Part shown: piece after piece, positions 39,769-48,475 of the stretch
How positions within the stretch are numbered: the first letter of the stretch is position 1
Layout of the letters: the number at the start of each line of letters is the position of its first letter
Assembly: GCA_964454025.1 (NCBI GenBank)
Contig: CAYVRP010000002.1
Span: 62,001-126,000, forward strand
Direction of reading: 5' to 3'
DNA: 64,000 bases
Source: JAFGBI01 sp964454025
GTDB lineage: Bacteria > Myxococcota_A > Polyangia > Polyangiales > Polyangiaceae
Program-made: the position numbers and the translations under genes
The notes under the pieces: generated by a model
What the model was told of the DNA's origin: nothing
The model's database searches: none
What the model saw: the letters and a program-made list of their open reading frames with translations, nothing else

Positions 39769-39799
39769 TTGCCCCTCGGGGGGCGCTCGCCGGGTGCCC

Positions 39800-39870
39800 T
39801 CGAGCGTGTCCCCGTTCCCTCGCGGGCGTGGCGGGGACGCCGGGGGTGTGATCGGGTCGCGACCCGGGGG
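39800..39870. terminator. Two hairpins between convergent genes, probable bidirectional terminator
   Basis: The 105-bp gap between the small lipoprotein gene and thiL holds two strong inverted repeats: GTCCCCG (39808-39814) with CGGGGAC (39832-39838), and the perfect palindrome CGGGTCGCGACCCG (39853-39866). Neither has a T tract, so they would stop or stabilise transcripts by structure alone. Confidence 0.45.
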
Positions 39871-39873
39871 CGA

Positions 39874-40869
39874 TCAGGCGCCGTGCTCGAAGCCGGACCC
39901 GACCGGCACGCGCGCGCCCCCGACCCGCGCCAGGAGGGCACGCTGGCCCGCCTCGACGCGCCCGATGCGGGTGCTCGCCGGGTGGGGGCGGTGTCCGCGC
40001 GTCGTGATCACCAGCGCGTAGTCTTCACCGCCCTCGAGCGCGAGCACGAGCGGATCGATCCCGATGGCGGCGCTCACGGCGACGAGCTCCGGGCGGAGCG
40101 CGCCGCGGAGCGCGCCCTCGTCGAGCACGACGCCGACACCGCTCGCGCGGGCGAGCTGCCCGACGTCGCCGCCGAGCCCGTCGGAGACGTCGATGGCCGC
40201 GGTGGCGACCCGGGCGGCCGCGAGCCCCTCCGCGACCCGGGCGCGCGGCCGCCGCCAGGCCGCGACGCAGGCGGCGCCCGGGCGCGCGCGACGCCACGCC
40301 GCGGGTCCGTCGCGAAGGAGCCGGAGCCCCGCGGCAGCCAGGCCGACCTCCCCGACCAGCCACACGACGTCGCCGGGCCGCGCGCCGCGCCGGGTGACGA
40401 CCCGACGCGCGGCGCCGATGGCGGTGGTGGTCACCGACAGGACGTCCCCACCGGAGACGTTGCCGCCCACGACCGGGCACCCGAGCGCCTTCGCCGCCGC
40501 CGCCTGGCCGCGCCCGAGCGCCCCCAGCTCCGCGCGCGTGAAGCCGGCGGGGAGGACGAGGCTCGAGAGCGCCGCGACCGGGCGGGCGCCCATCGCCCCG
40601 AGGTCGCTGACGGCAGCGTGGAACGAGCGCCACCCGACGTCGCCGAGGGAGAGCCACGCCCGATCGAAATGGACGCCCTCGACGCAGGCGTCCACCGTGC
40701 ACACGACGCGTCCGCGCGGCCACCGGATGACGGCCGCGTCGTCGCCGATCCCGAGCTCGATCTCGGGCCCGGCGGCGCCGAAGAGCCGCGCCAGGGCGGC
40801 GATCGCCGCGCGCTCGGCGACGGTCCCCGCGGCCTTGGCGCGCCGCCGAGCCGGCGCCGGCCTCGTCAC
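39874..40869 (-). CDS. thiL: Thiamine-monophosphate kinase
   Basis: This 331-residue ATP-dependent kinase converts thiamine monophosphate to thiamine pyrophosphate. Family motifs are visible: GIGDDAAV near residue 40, VSDLGAMGARP, VVGGNVSGGD, DVSDGLGGDVGQLA and ALEGGEDYAL. It starts with GTG at 40869 inside the stop of the upstream histidine-kinase gene (GTGA), so it is translated as part of a signalling operon rather than with other thiamine genes. No riboswitch is seen before it. Confidence 0.95.
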   Translation of the reverse strand: MTRPAPARRRAKAAGTVAERAAIAALARLFGAAGPEIELGIGDDAAVIRWPRGRVVCTVDACVEGVHFDRAWLSLGDVGWRSFHAAVSDLGAMGARPVAALSSLVLPAGFTRAELGALGRGQAAAAKALGCPVVGGNVSGGDVLSVTTTAIGAARRVVTRRGARPGDVVWLVGEVGLAAAGLRLLRDGPAAWRRARPGAACVAAWRRPRARVAEGLAAARVATAAIDVSDGLGGDVGQLARASGVGVVLDEGALRGALRPELVAVSAAIGIDPLVLALEGGEDYALVITTRGHRPHPASTRIGRVEAGQRALLARVGGARVPVGSGFEHGA

Positions 40870-42284
40870 CCCATCGTCTCCTGGTGCGCGGGCAACGTCA
40901 CCACGAAGACGGTGCCCTGGGGGAAGTTCTCCTCGACCCGAACGCGCCCCTGGTGCCCCTCCACCAGGCGCTTGACGATCGACAGCCCGAGCCCCGCGCC
41001 GCCCTGCTCGCGGGTGGAGCTCGAGTCGACCTGATAGAACGCCTCGAACACCTTCGCTCGCTCCGCCTCCGGGATGCCGATCCCGGTGTCGATGACCCGG
41101 ACCTCCACCGCGGGCAGCGTCCCGGAGAAGAGCACGTGCCCCGCGTCCTCCCCGTCCCCCGCGTCGAGCGCCCCGTTGCCCACGGTGAGGGTCACCGCCC
41201 CGGACGACGGGGTGAACTTGATCGCGTTCTCCGTCAGGTTGAGGAACACCTGCCGCAGGCGCTCGCCGTCTCCCCAGACCGTATGGGGGCCCGGCGTCGC
41301 GGCGACCTCGAGCGTCACCCCCTTCTTGCGCGCGGTCGGCGCCAACGTGGTCAAGACGTCGCCCACCACCGTGGCCACGTCCACCGCCTCCCGCCGGAAC
41401 CGCATGGTCCCGCTCTCCAGCCGGGACAGGTCGAGCAGGCTCTTGATGAGCTCGAGGAGCTGGTCGCCCTTCTCGCGGATGGTGGTGACGAACTCGAGCT
41501 GGTCCGCCGTGAGCTCCCCGCCGATCCCCTCCATCAGCATCTCGCTATAACCGATGATGGACGTGAGCGGCGTGCGGAGCTCGTGCGACACCGTGGCGAG
41601 GAAATTGCTCTTCAGGCGGTCGAGCTCCTTGAGCCGGTCGTACGCCTCCTGCAGGCGCTGGCTCTTGGCCTCGAGCTCCCGGTAGCTCTCGCGCACGCTC
41701 GCCAGGTGCATCTTGCTGGTGAGGAGGGCCTTGTGGCCGCTGAACAGGATGAGGTCGAGCGTGCGCTGCAGGTGGCTCGCGATCTGCCCCACGGTCTGCT
41801 GCCGCGCCCGCGGCATCTTCGCCAGGAGCGCGGCCGCTTGCTCGGCGTCGAGGTCCGGATCGAGCTCGAGCAGGGTGCTCGGGGGCTCCCGGACGGCGAG
41901 GGGCAAGAACGGACCGAAGACCATGCGCCCGAGCTGACGTCCGTCGTAGCTGATCGCGACCACGCGGTAGACGCCCCCCGTCACCGAGGGGATGACGAGA
42001 TCGCCGTCGACCCCGGGGTCGGCCGCCTTCACGGTCGAGATCTCGTCCGCCAGCGCCCGCCGCGCCTGGCGGAGCGAATCGAGGTAGACGTAGAGTGGCG
42101 CGGGGTGGCGCGCGTCCGCCAGGACGCGGCCCTCGGCGCTGAAGATCCGGAGCGGCACCCGGAAGAGCTCGTAGAAACTCGTGGCGAGCTCACCGAGCGC
42201 GCTCCGATCGACGAGCGTCTCCAGGGTGGCGCCCCGGCCGAGGGTCAGGTCGTCGAGGCTCTCGCGCCGCAGGCCCTCGCTCAT
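40866..42284 (-). CDS. Histidine kinase with N-terminal PocR-like sensory domain
   Basis: This 472-residue soluble kinase has no membrane segment. Residues about 20-185 resemble a PocR-type sensory domain (LVDRSALGELATSFYELFRVPLR..., GVYRVVAISYDGRQLGRMVFGPFLP) but lack the cysteines of typical PocR. A coiled coil (195-225) leads to the HisKA domain with His234 (ATVSHELRTPL) and a HATPase domain with GIGIPEAE and GAGLGLSIVKRLVEGH. ATG at 42284 overlaps the MglA-like gene stop (ATGA), and the stop overlaps thiL (GTGA). The kinase presumably senses a small ligand and works with the upstream GTPase. Confidence 0.88.
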   Translation of the reverse strand: MSEGLRRESLDDLTLGRGATLETLVDRSALGELATSFYELFRVPLRIFSAEGRVLADARHPAPLYVYLDSLRQARRALADEISTVKAADPGVDGDLVIPSVTGGVYRVVAISYDGRQLGRMVFGPFLPLAVREPPSTLLELDPDLDAEQAAALLAKMPRARQQTVGQIASHLQRTLDLILFSGHKALLTSKMHLASVRESYRELEAKSQRLQEAYDRLKELDRLKSNFLATVSHELRTPLTSIIGYSEMLMEGIGGELTADQLEFVTTIREKGDQLLELIKSLLDLSRLESGTMRFRREAVDVATVVGDVLTTLAPTARKKGVTLEVAATPGPHTVWGDGERLRQVFLNLTENAIKFTPSSGAVTLTVGNGALDAGDGEDAGHVLFSGTLPAVEVRVIDTGIGIPEAERAKVFEAFYQVDSSSTREQGGAGLGLSIVKRLVEGHQGRVRVEENFPQGTVFVVTLPAHQETMG

Positions 42285-43012
42285 CGGGAACCGTCCTCCC
42301 CGGCGGGGGGCTCGATCCGACCGCCGACGCAGGTCGCGAGGATCTCCGCGACCGGGCGCTCCTGCCCCAGGCTCCGCGCCACCTGGGACAGGAACCGCGC
42401 GGAGTCGAACCCGAACTTCGCGCTGAGACCGTGCGCCCGCTCGAGGGACATCCACGTCAGGTGGAGCAGGCCGAGGAAGCTCTCGACCACCCCGACCCCC
42501 TGGGTGGCGACGGCGAGGAAGACCGCCTCGCGCCCCTGCCGGGAGCTCTGCGCGATCTCCGCCTCGCTACGGATCCCCGGCAGGTCCCGCTTGTTGAACT
42601 GGATGACGACCGGCATGTGCTTCAGGTTGATGCCGTGCGCCTTGAGGTTCTCCTTCAGGTCCAGGAAGGAGGCCGCGTTGTTCTGGGTCTCGGACACCTG
42701 GGAGTCGGCGATGAACGCGATACCATCGGCGCCCTGCACGACGAGCCGCCGCGTCGAGGCGTGGATCACCTGACCGGGTACGGTGAACACCTTGAGGCGC
42801 ACCGCGAGACCGCCCGGATCGCGAAACGCGAGCGGCAGGAGGTCGAAGAACAGGGTCCGATCGTCGCGCGTCTCCAGGGTCATCAGGCGCCCGGCCGTCT
42901 TCTCGTCCGCCGCCTCGTGCAGCGCCTGCAGGTTGGTCGTCTTCCCGCTGAGCGCGGGGCCGTAGTAGACGAGCTTGATGGTCAGCTCCCGAGCCGAGAA
43001 GTCGAGCTGCAC
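42281..43012 (-). CDS. MglA-like small GTPase
   Basis: This 243-residue Ras-like GTPase has the MglA-type P-loop GPALSGKTTN (about 18-27), G3 region with VPGQ (TVPGQVIHASTRRLVVQGAD) where most Ras proteins have DTAGQ, and G4 NKRDLP. MglA proteins set cell polarity in Myxococcus and relatives. It is about 45 residues longer than Myxococcus MglA because of a C-terminal extension (ARFLSQVARSLGQERPVAEI...). No MglB-like GAP gene is adjacent. Start is GTG at 43012, and the stop overlaps the kinase start. Confidence 0.9.
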   Translation of the reverse strand: MQLDFSARELTIKLVYYGPALSGKTTNLQALHEAADEKTAGRLMTLETRDDRTLFFDLLPLAFRDPGGLAVRLKVFTVPGQVIHASTRRLVVQGADGIAFIADSQVSETQNNAASFLDLKENLKAHGINLKHMPVVIQFNKRDLPGIRSEAEIAQSSRQGREAVFLAVATQGVGVVESFLGLLHLTWMSLERAHGLSAKFGFDSARFLSQVARSLGQERPVAEILATCVGGRIEPPAGEDGSR

Positions 43013-43252
43013 CGTCAGGCCCCCCGGGGGCGCCCGGGACGACTCACCGAAGCCGCTGGCCGATGCGGATCGTGGCCGAGCAGAGGCACCACGAGCAGAC
43101 CCTATCGCACCTTGCCCCCGCGGCGCACCCCCCGGGGCGCGCTTGCTGGGACCGGAGCCCGCGCTCGGCGCCGGACCGGTCCGCCCGCGCCCGGCGGGCG
43201 GCCACCCTCGCCACTCGCCGCGGGTCGCCGGCCGCGCCCGCCCGGGGGCGCC

Positions 43253-44641
43253 TCAGCGCGTCCCGGTCTGCCAGGCGCGCCGCGCCGCCGCGAGGGCGGC
43301 CTCGACGCGGGCGCGCGCCGGACCCCCGAACAGATCGCGGCGCTCTACCGCCCGGGTGGGATCGAGCACCTCGCGGCCCGCGGGCGTGCCGCGGCTCGGG
43401 TGCACGGCCGCGAGCGTGGCCGCCGGCAGCTCCTCGAGCTCGCCCCCCAGCTCCTCCGCGCGGCGGACCAGCCCGCCGACGGCGTGGTGCGCCTCGCGGA
43501 ACGGCATCCCCTCGCGCACCAGGAAGTCGGCGAGGTCGGTCGCGCAGAGGTGGCCTCGCAGCAGCGCCGCGCGCATGCGGTCGCGCGCGAAGCGCGCGGT
43601 GGCGATCGCCCCCGTGAGCGCGCGCAGGCAGACGATGGCGCTGTCGCAGGCGTCGATGATCGGGCGCTTGTCCTCCTGCAGGTCCCGGCCGTACCCCAGG
43701 CAGAGGCCCTTCTCCAGCACCAGGAGCGCCGTCACCGCGCCGATGGTCCGCGCGCTCTGCCCCCGCACGAGCTCGGCGACGTCGGGGTTCTTCTTCTGGG
43801 GCATCATCGACGAGCTGGTCGTGAAGGCGTCGGCGAGCGCCACGAACCCGAACTCCTGGCTGGACCAGATCACCAGCTCCTCGCCGATCCGCGAGAGGTG
43901 GACCCCGAGGATGGCGAGCGCCGCCGCCACCTCCATCAAGAAGTCCCGGCTCGCGGTGGCGTCCAGCGAGTTGCGCGACGGCCCGTCGAACTCGAGCGCC
44001 CGCGCGACCGCCGCCCGGTCCAGCGGGAAGCCGGTGCCCGCCGCCGCGCCGGACCCGAGGGGGCACTCGTTGAGGCGACGGAGGGCGTCCTCGAGCCGCC
44101 CCCGATCCCGCCACAGCATCTCCTGCCACGCCAGGAGGTGATGGGCGAGACGGCTCGGCTGCCCGCGCTGCAGGTGCGTGTAGGCGGGCATGAGCGTGTC
44201 GAGCTCGTCGCCCGCCCGCTCCAGGATGGCAGACGCCAGCCCTGTCATCGCCTCCACGATCTCGCGGCCCCGCCGCCGCACGTAGAGGCGCAGATCCGTC
44301 GCGACCTGGTCGTTCCGGGAGCGCCCCGTGTGCAGCTTGCCCCCCAGCGGACCCACGAGGGCGGTGAGCCGCGCCTCGATGTTCATGTGGACGTCCTCGC
44401 GATCCGGATCCCACCGGAACTCCCCGCGCTCGATCTCGCCCGCGATCTGCTCCAGGCCCCGCACCAGCTCGTCGGCCTCCGCCGAGGTGATGACCCCCGC
44501 CAGCGCCAGCCCTCGCGCATGCGCGATCGACCCGGCGACGTCCTCGCGCCAGAGCTCCCGGTCGATGTCCACGCTGGTGTTGAGCCGCGCCATCGCCGCG
44601 TCGACGGCGTCGGGCAGACGGCCTCCTCGCGCCACGCTCAT
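43253..44641 (-). CDS. argH: Argininosuccinate lyase
   Basis: This 462-residue enzyme cleaves argininosuccinate to arginine and fumarate, the last step of arginine synthesis. It has the fumarase/ASL superfamily signature SSSMMPQKKNPD at about residues 273-285, HTGRSRNDQVATDLRLY near 104-120, and LGSGAAAGTGFPLDR. The length fits ArgH. It lies 85 bp downstream of thrH on the same strand; no other arginine genes are close. Confidence 0.96.
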   Translation of the reverse strand: MSVARGGRLPDAVDAAMARLNTSVDIDRELWREDVAGSIAHARGLALAGVITSAEADELVRGLEQIAGEIERGEFRWDPDREDVHMNIEARLTALVGPLGGKLHTGRSRNDQVATDLRLYVRRRGREIVEAMTGLASAILERAGDELDTLMPAYTHLQRGQPSRLAHHLLAWQEMLWRDRGRLEDALRRLNECPLGSGAAAGTGFPLDRAAVARALEFDGPSRNSLDATASRDFLMEVAAALAILGVHLSRIGEELVIWSSQEFGFVALADAFTTSSSMMPQKKNPDVAELVRGQSARTIGAVTALLVLEKGLCLGYGRDLQEDKRPIIDACDSAIVCLRALTGAIATARFARDRMRAALLRGHLCATDLADFLVREGMPFREAHHAVGGLVRRAEELGGELEELPAATLAAVHPSRGTPAGREVLDPTRAVERRDLFGGPARARVEAALAAARRAWQTGTR

Positions 44642-44726
44642 CCCTGCTCCGCACCTTTCCGCGCTCCGCGCCGCCCGCGACCGCGCCGAGGAGGCTAGCC
44701 GCCGCTCCGCCGCGACGCAACGCGCG

Positions 44727-45323
44727 TCAGTCCATCAGGGCGCCCCAGAGCTCCTCGTAGGTCCGGGTCCGGACGAAGGTGGGGAACTGCTGCGCCACGG
44801 CGTCGGGGCAGCGGAAGAGCACGCCGCGATCCGCCGCCGCCAGCATGGTCGTGTCGTTGTAGCTGTCGCCCGCCGAGTGAACCCGGTAGCCGAGCGTGCG
44901 CAAGACCTCCACCGCCCGCCGCTTGCTGTCGGGGATGCGCAGCCGGTAGCCCGAGACACGCCCGTCCGGCTCCACCACGAGCTCGTGGCAGAAGAGCGTC
45001 GGGTACGCGAGCTTGCGCATCAGCGGCGCCGCGAACTGGGCGAAGGTGTCGCTCAGGATGAGGACCTGGGTCGTCGCCCGCAGGCGGTCCAGGAACTCGA
45101 GCGCTCCCGGGAGCGGATCGATGGTCGCGATCACGCGCTGGATGTCCGCCAGCTTGAACCCGTGCCGATCGAGGATCTGCAGGCGCCCCCGCATCAGGAG
45201 GTCGTAGTCGGGCTCGTCCCGCGTGGTCCGGCGGAGCTCGGGGATGCCGGTCGCCTCGGCGAAAGCGATCCAGACCTCCGGGACGAGGACGCCTTCGAGG
45301 TCGAGGGTGATGAGGAGCGGCAC
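44727..45323 (-). CDS. thrH: ThrH-type phosphoserine phosphatase / homoserine phosphotransferase
   Basis: This 198-residue HAD-family protein begins PLLITLDLEGVLVPEVWIAFAEATGI, the ThrH signature, with nucleophile Asp8 and the DLE variant instead of DxD. Later motifs SDTFAQFAAP, K in DSKRRAVEVL and GDSYNDTTML complete the HAD set. ThrH of Pseudomonas dephosphorylates phosphoserine and can transfer phosphate to homoserine. It starts with ATG at 45323, facing the oxidoreductase across a 119-bp gap. Confidence 0.92.
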   Translation of the reverse strand: MPLLITLDLEGVLVPEVWIAFAEATGIPELRRTTRDEPDYDLLMRGRLQILDRHGFKLADIQRVIATIDPLPGALEFLDRLRATTQVLILSDTFAQFAAPLMRKLAYPTLFCHELVVEPDGRVSGYRLRIPDSKRRAVEVLRTLGYRVHSAGDSYNDTTMLAAADRGVLFRCPDAVAQQFPTFVRTRTYEELWGALMD

Positions 45324-45442
45324 GGATCGATGGCCTCCTGGGCGCGGCTGCGGCGCGCAGCATACCGAGCACGCGGCCGCCGTCGAGCGCTCCCGACCCG
45401 GGGCTTTACTGGCCGCGCGGCGGCGGCGGAGAATGGGCCGCG

Positions 45443-46720
45443 ATGCCCCGCCAGGGAGGCCCTCCCCCGTCCGTCCTGGTCGTGGGCGCCGGGGACCGTG
45501 GCACGGCCTACGCCCGCTACGTCCTCGAGCACCCCGGGCAGGGGCGCGTCGCGGCAGTAGCCGATCCGGACCCCCACGCCCGGAACCGCCTCGGGGACGC
45601 CGCCGGCCTGCCCCCGGCGCGGAGGTTCGCGGACTGGCGCGACGCCCTCGACGGCCGGCGCGTGGCCGACGCGGTGCTGATCGCCACCCCGGACCGGGAG
45701 CACGCCGCCCCCGCGATCGCCTTCGCCGCGGCCGGGTGGGCCATACTGCTCGAGAAGCCGATGGCCCCCACCGCGCCCGAGTGCCGGGCGATCGTGGACG
45801 CGGTCGAGCGGGCCCAGGTGATCTTCGCGGTGGGCCACGTCCTGCGCTACACGCCCTACACGCGGCGCCTGCGCCGGCTCGTCGCCGACGGCGCCATCGG
45901 CGACCTCGTGGGCATCAACCACCTCGAGCCGGTCGGGTGGTGGCACTTCGCCCACTCCTACGTCCGGGGCAACTGGCGCCGAGCCGATCTCAGCAGCTCC
46001 GTCCTGCTGGCGAAGAGCTGCCATGACCTCGACTGGATCCGGTTCGTGCTCGGCGTCCCCTGCGAGCGCGTCGCGAGCTTCGGCGCGCGCGTCCACTTCC
46101 GGCCCGAGCGGCGCCCGCCGACGGCGGCGGACCGCTGCCTCGACTGCCCGCTCGAGCGCTCGTGCCCCTACTCGGCGGTCCGCCTCTACCGCGACCGCGC
46201 CCGCGCCGGTGATCTCGGCTGGCCGGTGTCCGTCCTCGGCCCCGATCGCACCCCCGAAGGCGTCGAGCGCGCGCTCGCGGATGGCCCCTACGGCCGCTGC
46301 GTCTACGCCTGCGACAACGACGTCCTCGACCAGCAGGTGGTGGCCCTCGAGCACCGCGGCGGGCGTTCGGCCACCTTCACCCTGAGCGCGTTCACGCCGT
46401 TCACCGGGCGCCGCTCGGTCCTGTTCGGCGACCGGGGCTGGATCGTCGGCGACGGCGCCCGCCTGGAGCTCCACGACTTCGTCACCGACCGGCGCACCGT
46501 GGAGCGCGTACGCGCGGCGGGCGACCACGGCGGCGGCGACGCGGCCCTCATGCGCGCGTTCCTCGCCGCCGTGCGGACCGGTGATCCCGCGGGGCTCGCC
46601 TCGGGCGCCGCCGAGACGCTGGAGACGCACCTCACCGTGTTCGCGGCCGAGCAGGCCCGCGTCGAGGGGCGGGTCGTTCGCGTCGACGACTGGCTCGACG
46701 CGGCCGTGGACGGGCGCTAA
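45443..46720 (+). CDS. Gfo/Idh/MocA-family oxidoreductase
   Basis: The 425-residue protein has an N-terminal Rossmann fold (VLVVGAGDRGTAYARYVLEHP, DPDP) and the EKP motif at 104-106. A C-terminal dehydrogenase domain contains HLEPVGWWHFAHSYVRGNW and an insert with a Cys cluster (CLDCPLERSCPY) seen in one branch of this family. It should oxidise or reduce a sugar or inositol derivative with NAD(P). The substrate cannot be told. The hflX gene starts 12 bp after its stop. Confidence 0.9.
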   Translation: MPRQGGPPPSVLVVGAGDRGTAYARYVLEHPGQGRVAAVADPDPHARNRLGDAAGLPPARRFADWRDALDGRRVADAVLIATPDREHAAPAIAFAAAGWAILLEKPMAPTAPECRAIVDAVERAQVIFAVGHVLRYTPYTRRLRRLVADGAIGDLVGINHLEPVGWWHFAHSYVRGNWRRADLSSSVLLAKSCHDLDWIRFVLGVPCERVASFGARVHFRPERRPPTAADRCLDCPLERSCPYSAVRLYRDRARAGDLGWPVSVLGPDRTPEGVERALADGPYGRCVYACDNDVLDQQVVALEHRGGRSATFTLSAFTPFTGRRSVLFGDRGWIVGDGARLELHDFVTDRRTVERVRAAGDHGGGDAALMRAFLAAVRTGDPAGLASGAAETLETHLTVFAAEQARVEGRVVRVDDWLDAAVDGR

Positions 46721-46732
46721 GCTCGTGCGAGC

Positions 46733-48475
46733 TTGGCCGTCAAGGCCGCCCGGATGCCAGAGCTTTTCGGAAACACCCAGGGCCTGTCGCCCAGCGCCGC
46801 CCGCACGCTCGAGCGCATCTACCGTCGCCGGGTGCCGCTCGATCAGATCGCGACGCTGGAGCTCATCCGCTCTCTGGCGGACGCCTCGCGTGAGACCAAG
46901 CGGCAGGTGGGGGCGCTCGTCCACCGCTCCGGCGCGGTCGATTACGTCGTGGTCGGCGACGCCACCCGGCTGCTCCTGCCCGACATCGGGCGCCTGCGCG
47001 CGGCGCAGGGTCGGTTCCGCGCCCTGCGCCTCGTGCACACGCACCTGTTCGGCGAGCCGCTCACCCGCGACGACCTGGTCGACCTGACCCGCCTCCGCCT
47101 CGATCTGGTGGCGGCGATCATCCTGTCTCCGGAGGGGGACCCGCGCTCCCTGACCTGGGCCTACAACGTCCCCGGCCGCGAGGAGGCGGGCCGATCGCAC
47201 GAGGTCGTGGGCCCCGTGCCCCACGGCCGCCCGCAGCCAAACTTCGGCGAGCTCATCTCCTCCCTCGAGGCGGAGTTCGCGCGCCGCGCGCGCACCCGCG
47301 TCGCCACCGCCAAGGACGGCCGCGCCATCCTCGTCCACGTCGGCACCCAGCGCGGGGCCAGCGGCGCCCGCCGCGCCGAGGCCCGCCTCCTGGAGCTCGC
47401 CAGCCTGGCCCAGACCGCCGGGGTCGAGGTCGTCGACCGGGTCGTCCAGCTCCGCGACCACGTCGACCCCAAGCTGGTCGTGGGCAAGGGCAAGCTCGAC
47501 GAGATCGTCCTTCGCGCCATCGACCTCGGCGCGGAGACGCTCATCTTCGATCGCGATCTGACGCCGGCGCAGGCGAGCGGGATCGCCGCGCAGACCGATC
47601 TCAAGGTGATCGACCGCTCGCAGCTCATCCTCGACATCTTCGCCCAGCGCGCCGAGTCGGCCGACGGGAAGCTCCAGGTCGAGCTCGCGCAGCTCAAGTA
47701 CACCCTGCCCCGCCTGGGGGCCAAGGACGACGCCCTGAGCCGCCTCACCGGCGGGATCGGCGGCCGGGGCCCCGGCGAGACGACGCTCGAGATCGGGCGC
47801 CGGCGAGCCCGTGAGCGGCTCTCCCGCCTGGAGCGCGACCTCAGGACCCTGGCTCGCAAGCGCGCCGAGCGCCGCCGGCAGCGCGCGCGGGACTCGATCC
47901 CCGTGGTGGCCATCGTCGGCTACACCAACGCGGGCAAGAGCACGCTCCTCAACACCCTGACGTCGGCCGGGGTGCTGGCCGAGGACCGGCTCTTCGCCAC
48001 CCTGGACACGCGGGCGCGCCGGCTGCGGCTCGGGGGCGGCGCGGAGTGCATCCTCACCGACACCGTGGGCTTCATCCGCGACATGCCGCGGGATCTGTTC
48101 GCGGCCTTCCGCGCGACCTTCGAGGAGGCGGCGGACGCCGATCTGCTGCTGGAGGTCGTCGACGCCGCGGACCCCGAGTTCGACGAGCACCTGCGCACGA
48201 CGGCCGAGGTCCTCGAGCAGCTCGGCATCGATCAGCTACCGCGGCTGGTCGTCTACAACAAGATCGACCGGCTCCCGCTGGCGACCCGCATCGCCCTGGC
48301 GCGCGAGCCCGGCGCCGGCGCCATCTCCGCCCTCGATCGCGCGACCACCCCGGAGCTGGTTTCCCGCCTCGCGCTCGAGCTCGCCGCCGTCACGCGGCTC
48401 GAGCGCGCCCCGGGCGCGGTCGTCGATCCCCCGGGGAGTGGCGGAGCCGTCGGCGGCGCGCCCTCGCCGCCCTAG
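46733..48475 (+). CDS. hflX: HflX GTPase (ribosome-splitting factor)
   Basis: This 580-residue protein carries the HflX N-terminal domain (VGTQRGASGARRAEARLLEL, VVGKGKLDEIV, IFDRDLTPAQA), the coiled linker LTGGIGGRGPGETTLEIGRRR, and a GTPase domain with P-loop GYTNAGKST at 396-404, DTVGFIRDMPR and NKID. It is about 150 residues longer than E. coli HflX because of an N-terminal extension. HflX splits stalled or stress-arrested ribosomes. Start TTG at 46733 is the longest frame; ATG at 46754 is an alternative. The stop shares the CTAG tetranucleotide with the stop of the convergent fabH-like gene. Confidence 0.95.
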   Translation: MAVKAARMPELFGNTQGLSPSAARTLERIYRRRVPLDQIATLELIRSLADASRETKRQVGALVHRSGAVDYVVVGDATRLLLPDIGRLRAAQGRFRALRLVHTHLFGEPLTRDDLVDLTRLRLDLVAAIILSPEGDPRSLTWAYNVPGREEAGRSHEVVGPVPHGRPQPNFGELISSLEAEFARRARTRVATAKDGRAILVHVGTQRGASGARRAEARLLELASLAQTAGVEVVDRVVQLRDHVDPKLVVGKGKLDEIVLRAIDLGAETLIFDRDLTPAQASGIAAQTDLKVIDRSQLILDIFAQRAESADGKLQVELAQLKYTLPRLGAKDDALSRLTGGIGGRGPGETTLEIGRRRARERLSRLERDLRTLARKRAERRRQRARDSIPVVAIVGYTNAGKSTLLNTLTSAGVLAEDRLFATLDTRARRLRLGGGAECILTDTVGFIRDMPRDLFAAFRATFEEAADADLLLEVVDAADPEFDEHLRTTAEVLEQLGIDQLPRLVVYNKIDRLPLATRIALAREPGAGAISALDRATTPELVSRLALELAAVTRLERAPGAVVDPPGSGGAVGGAPSPP

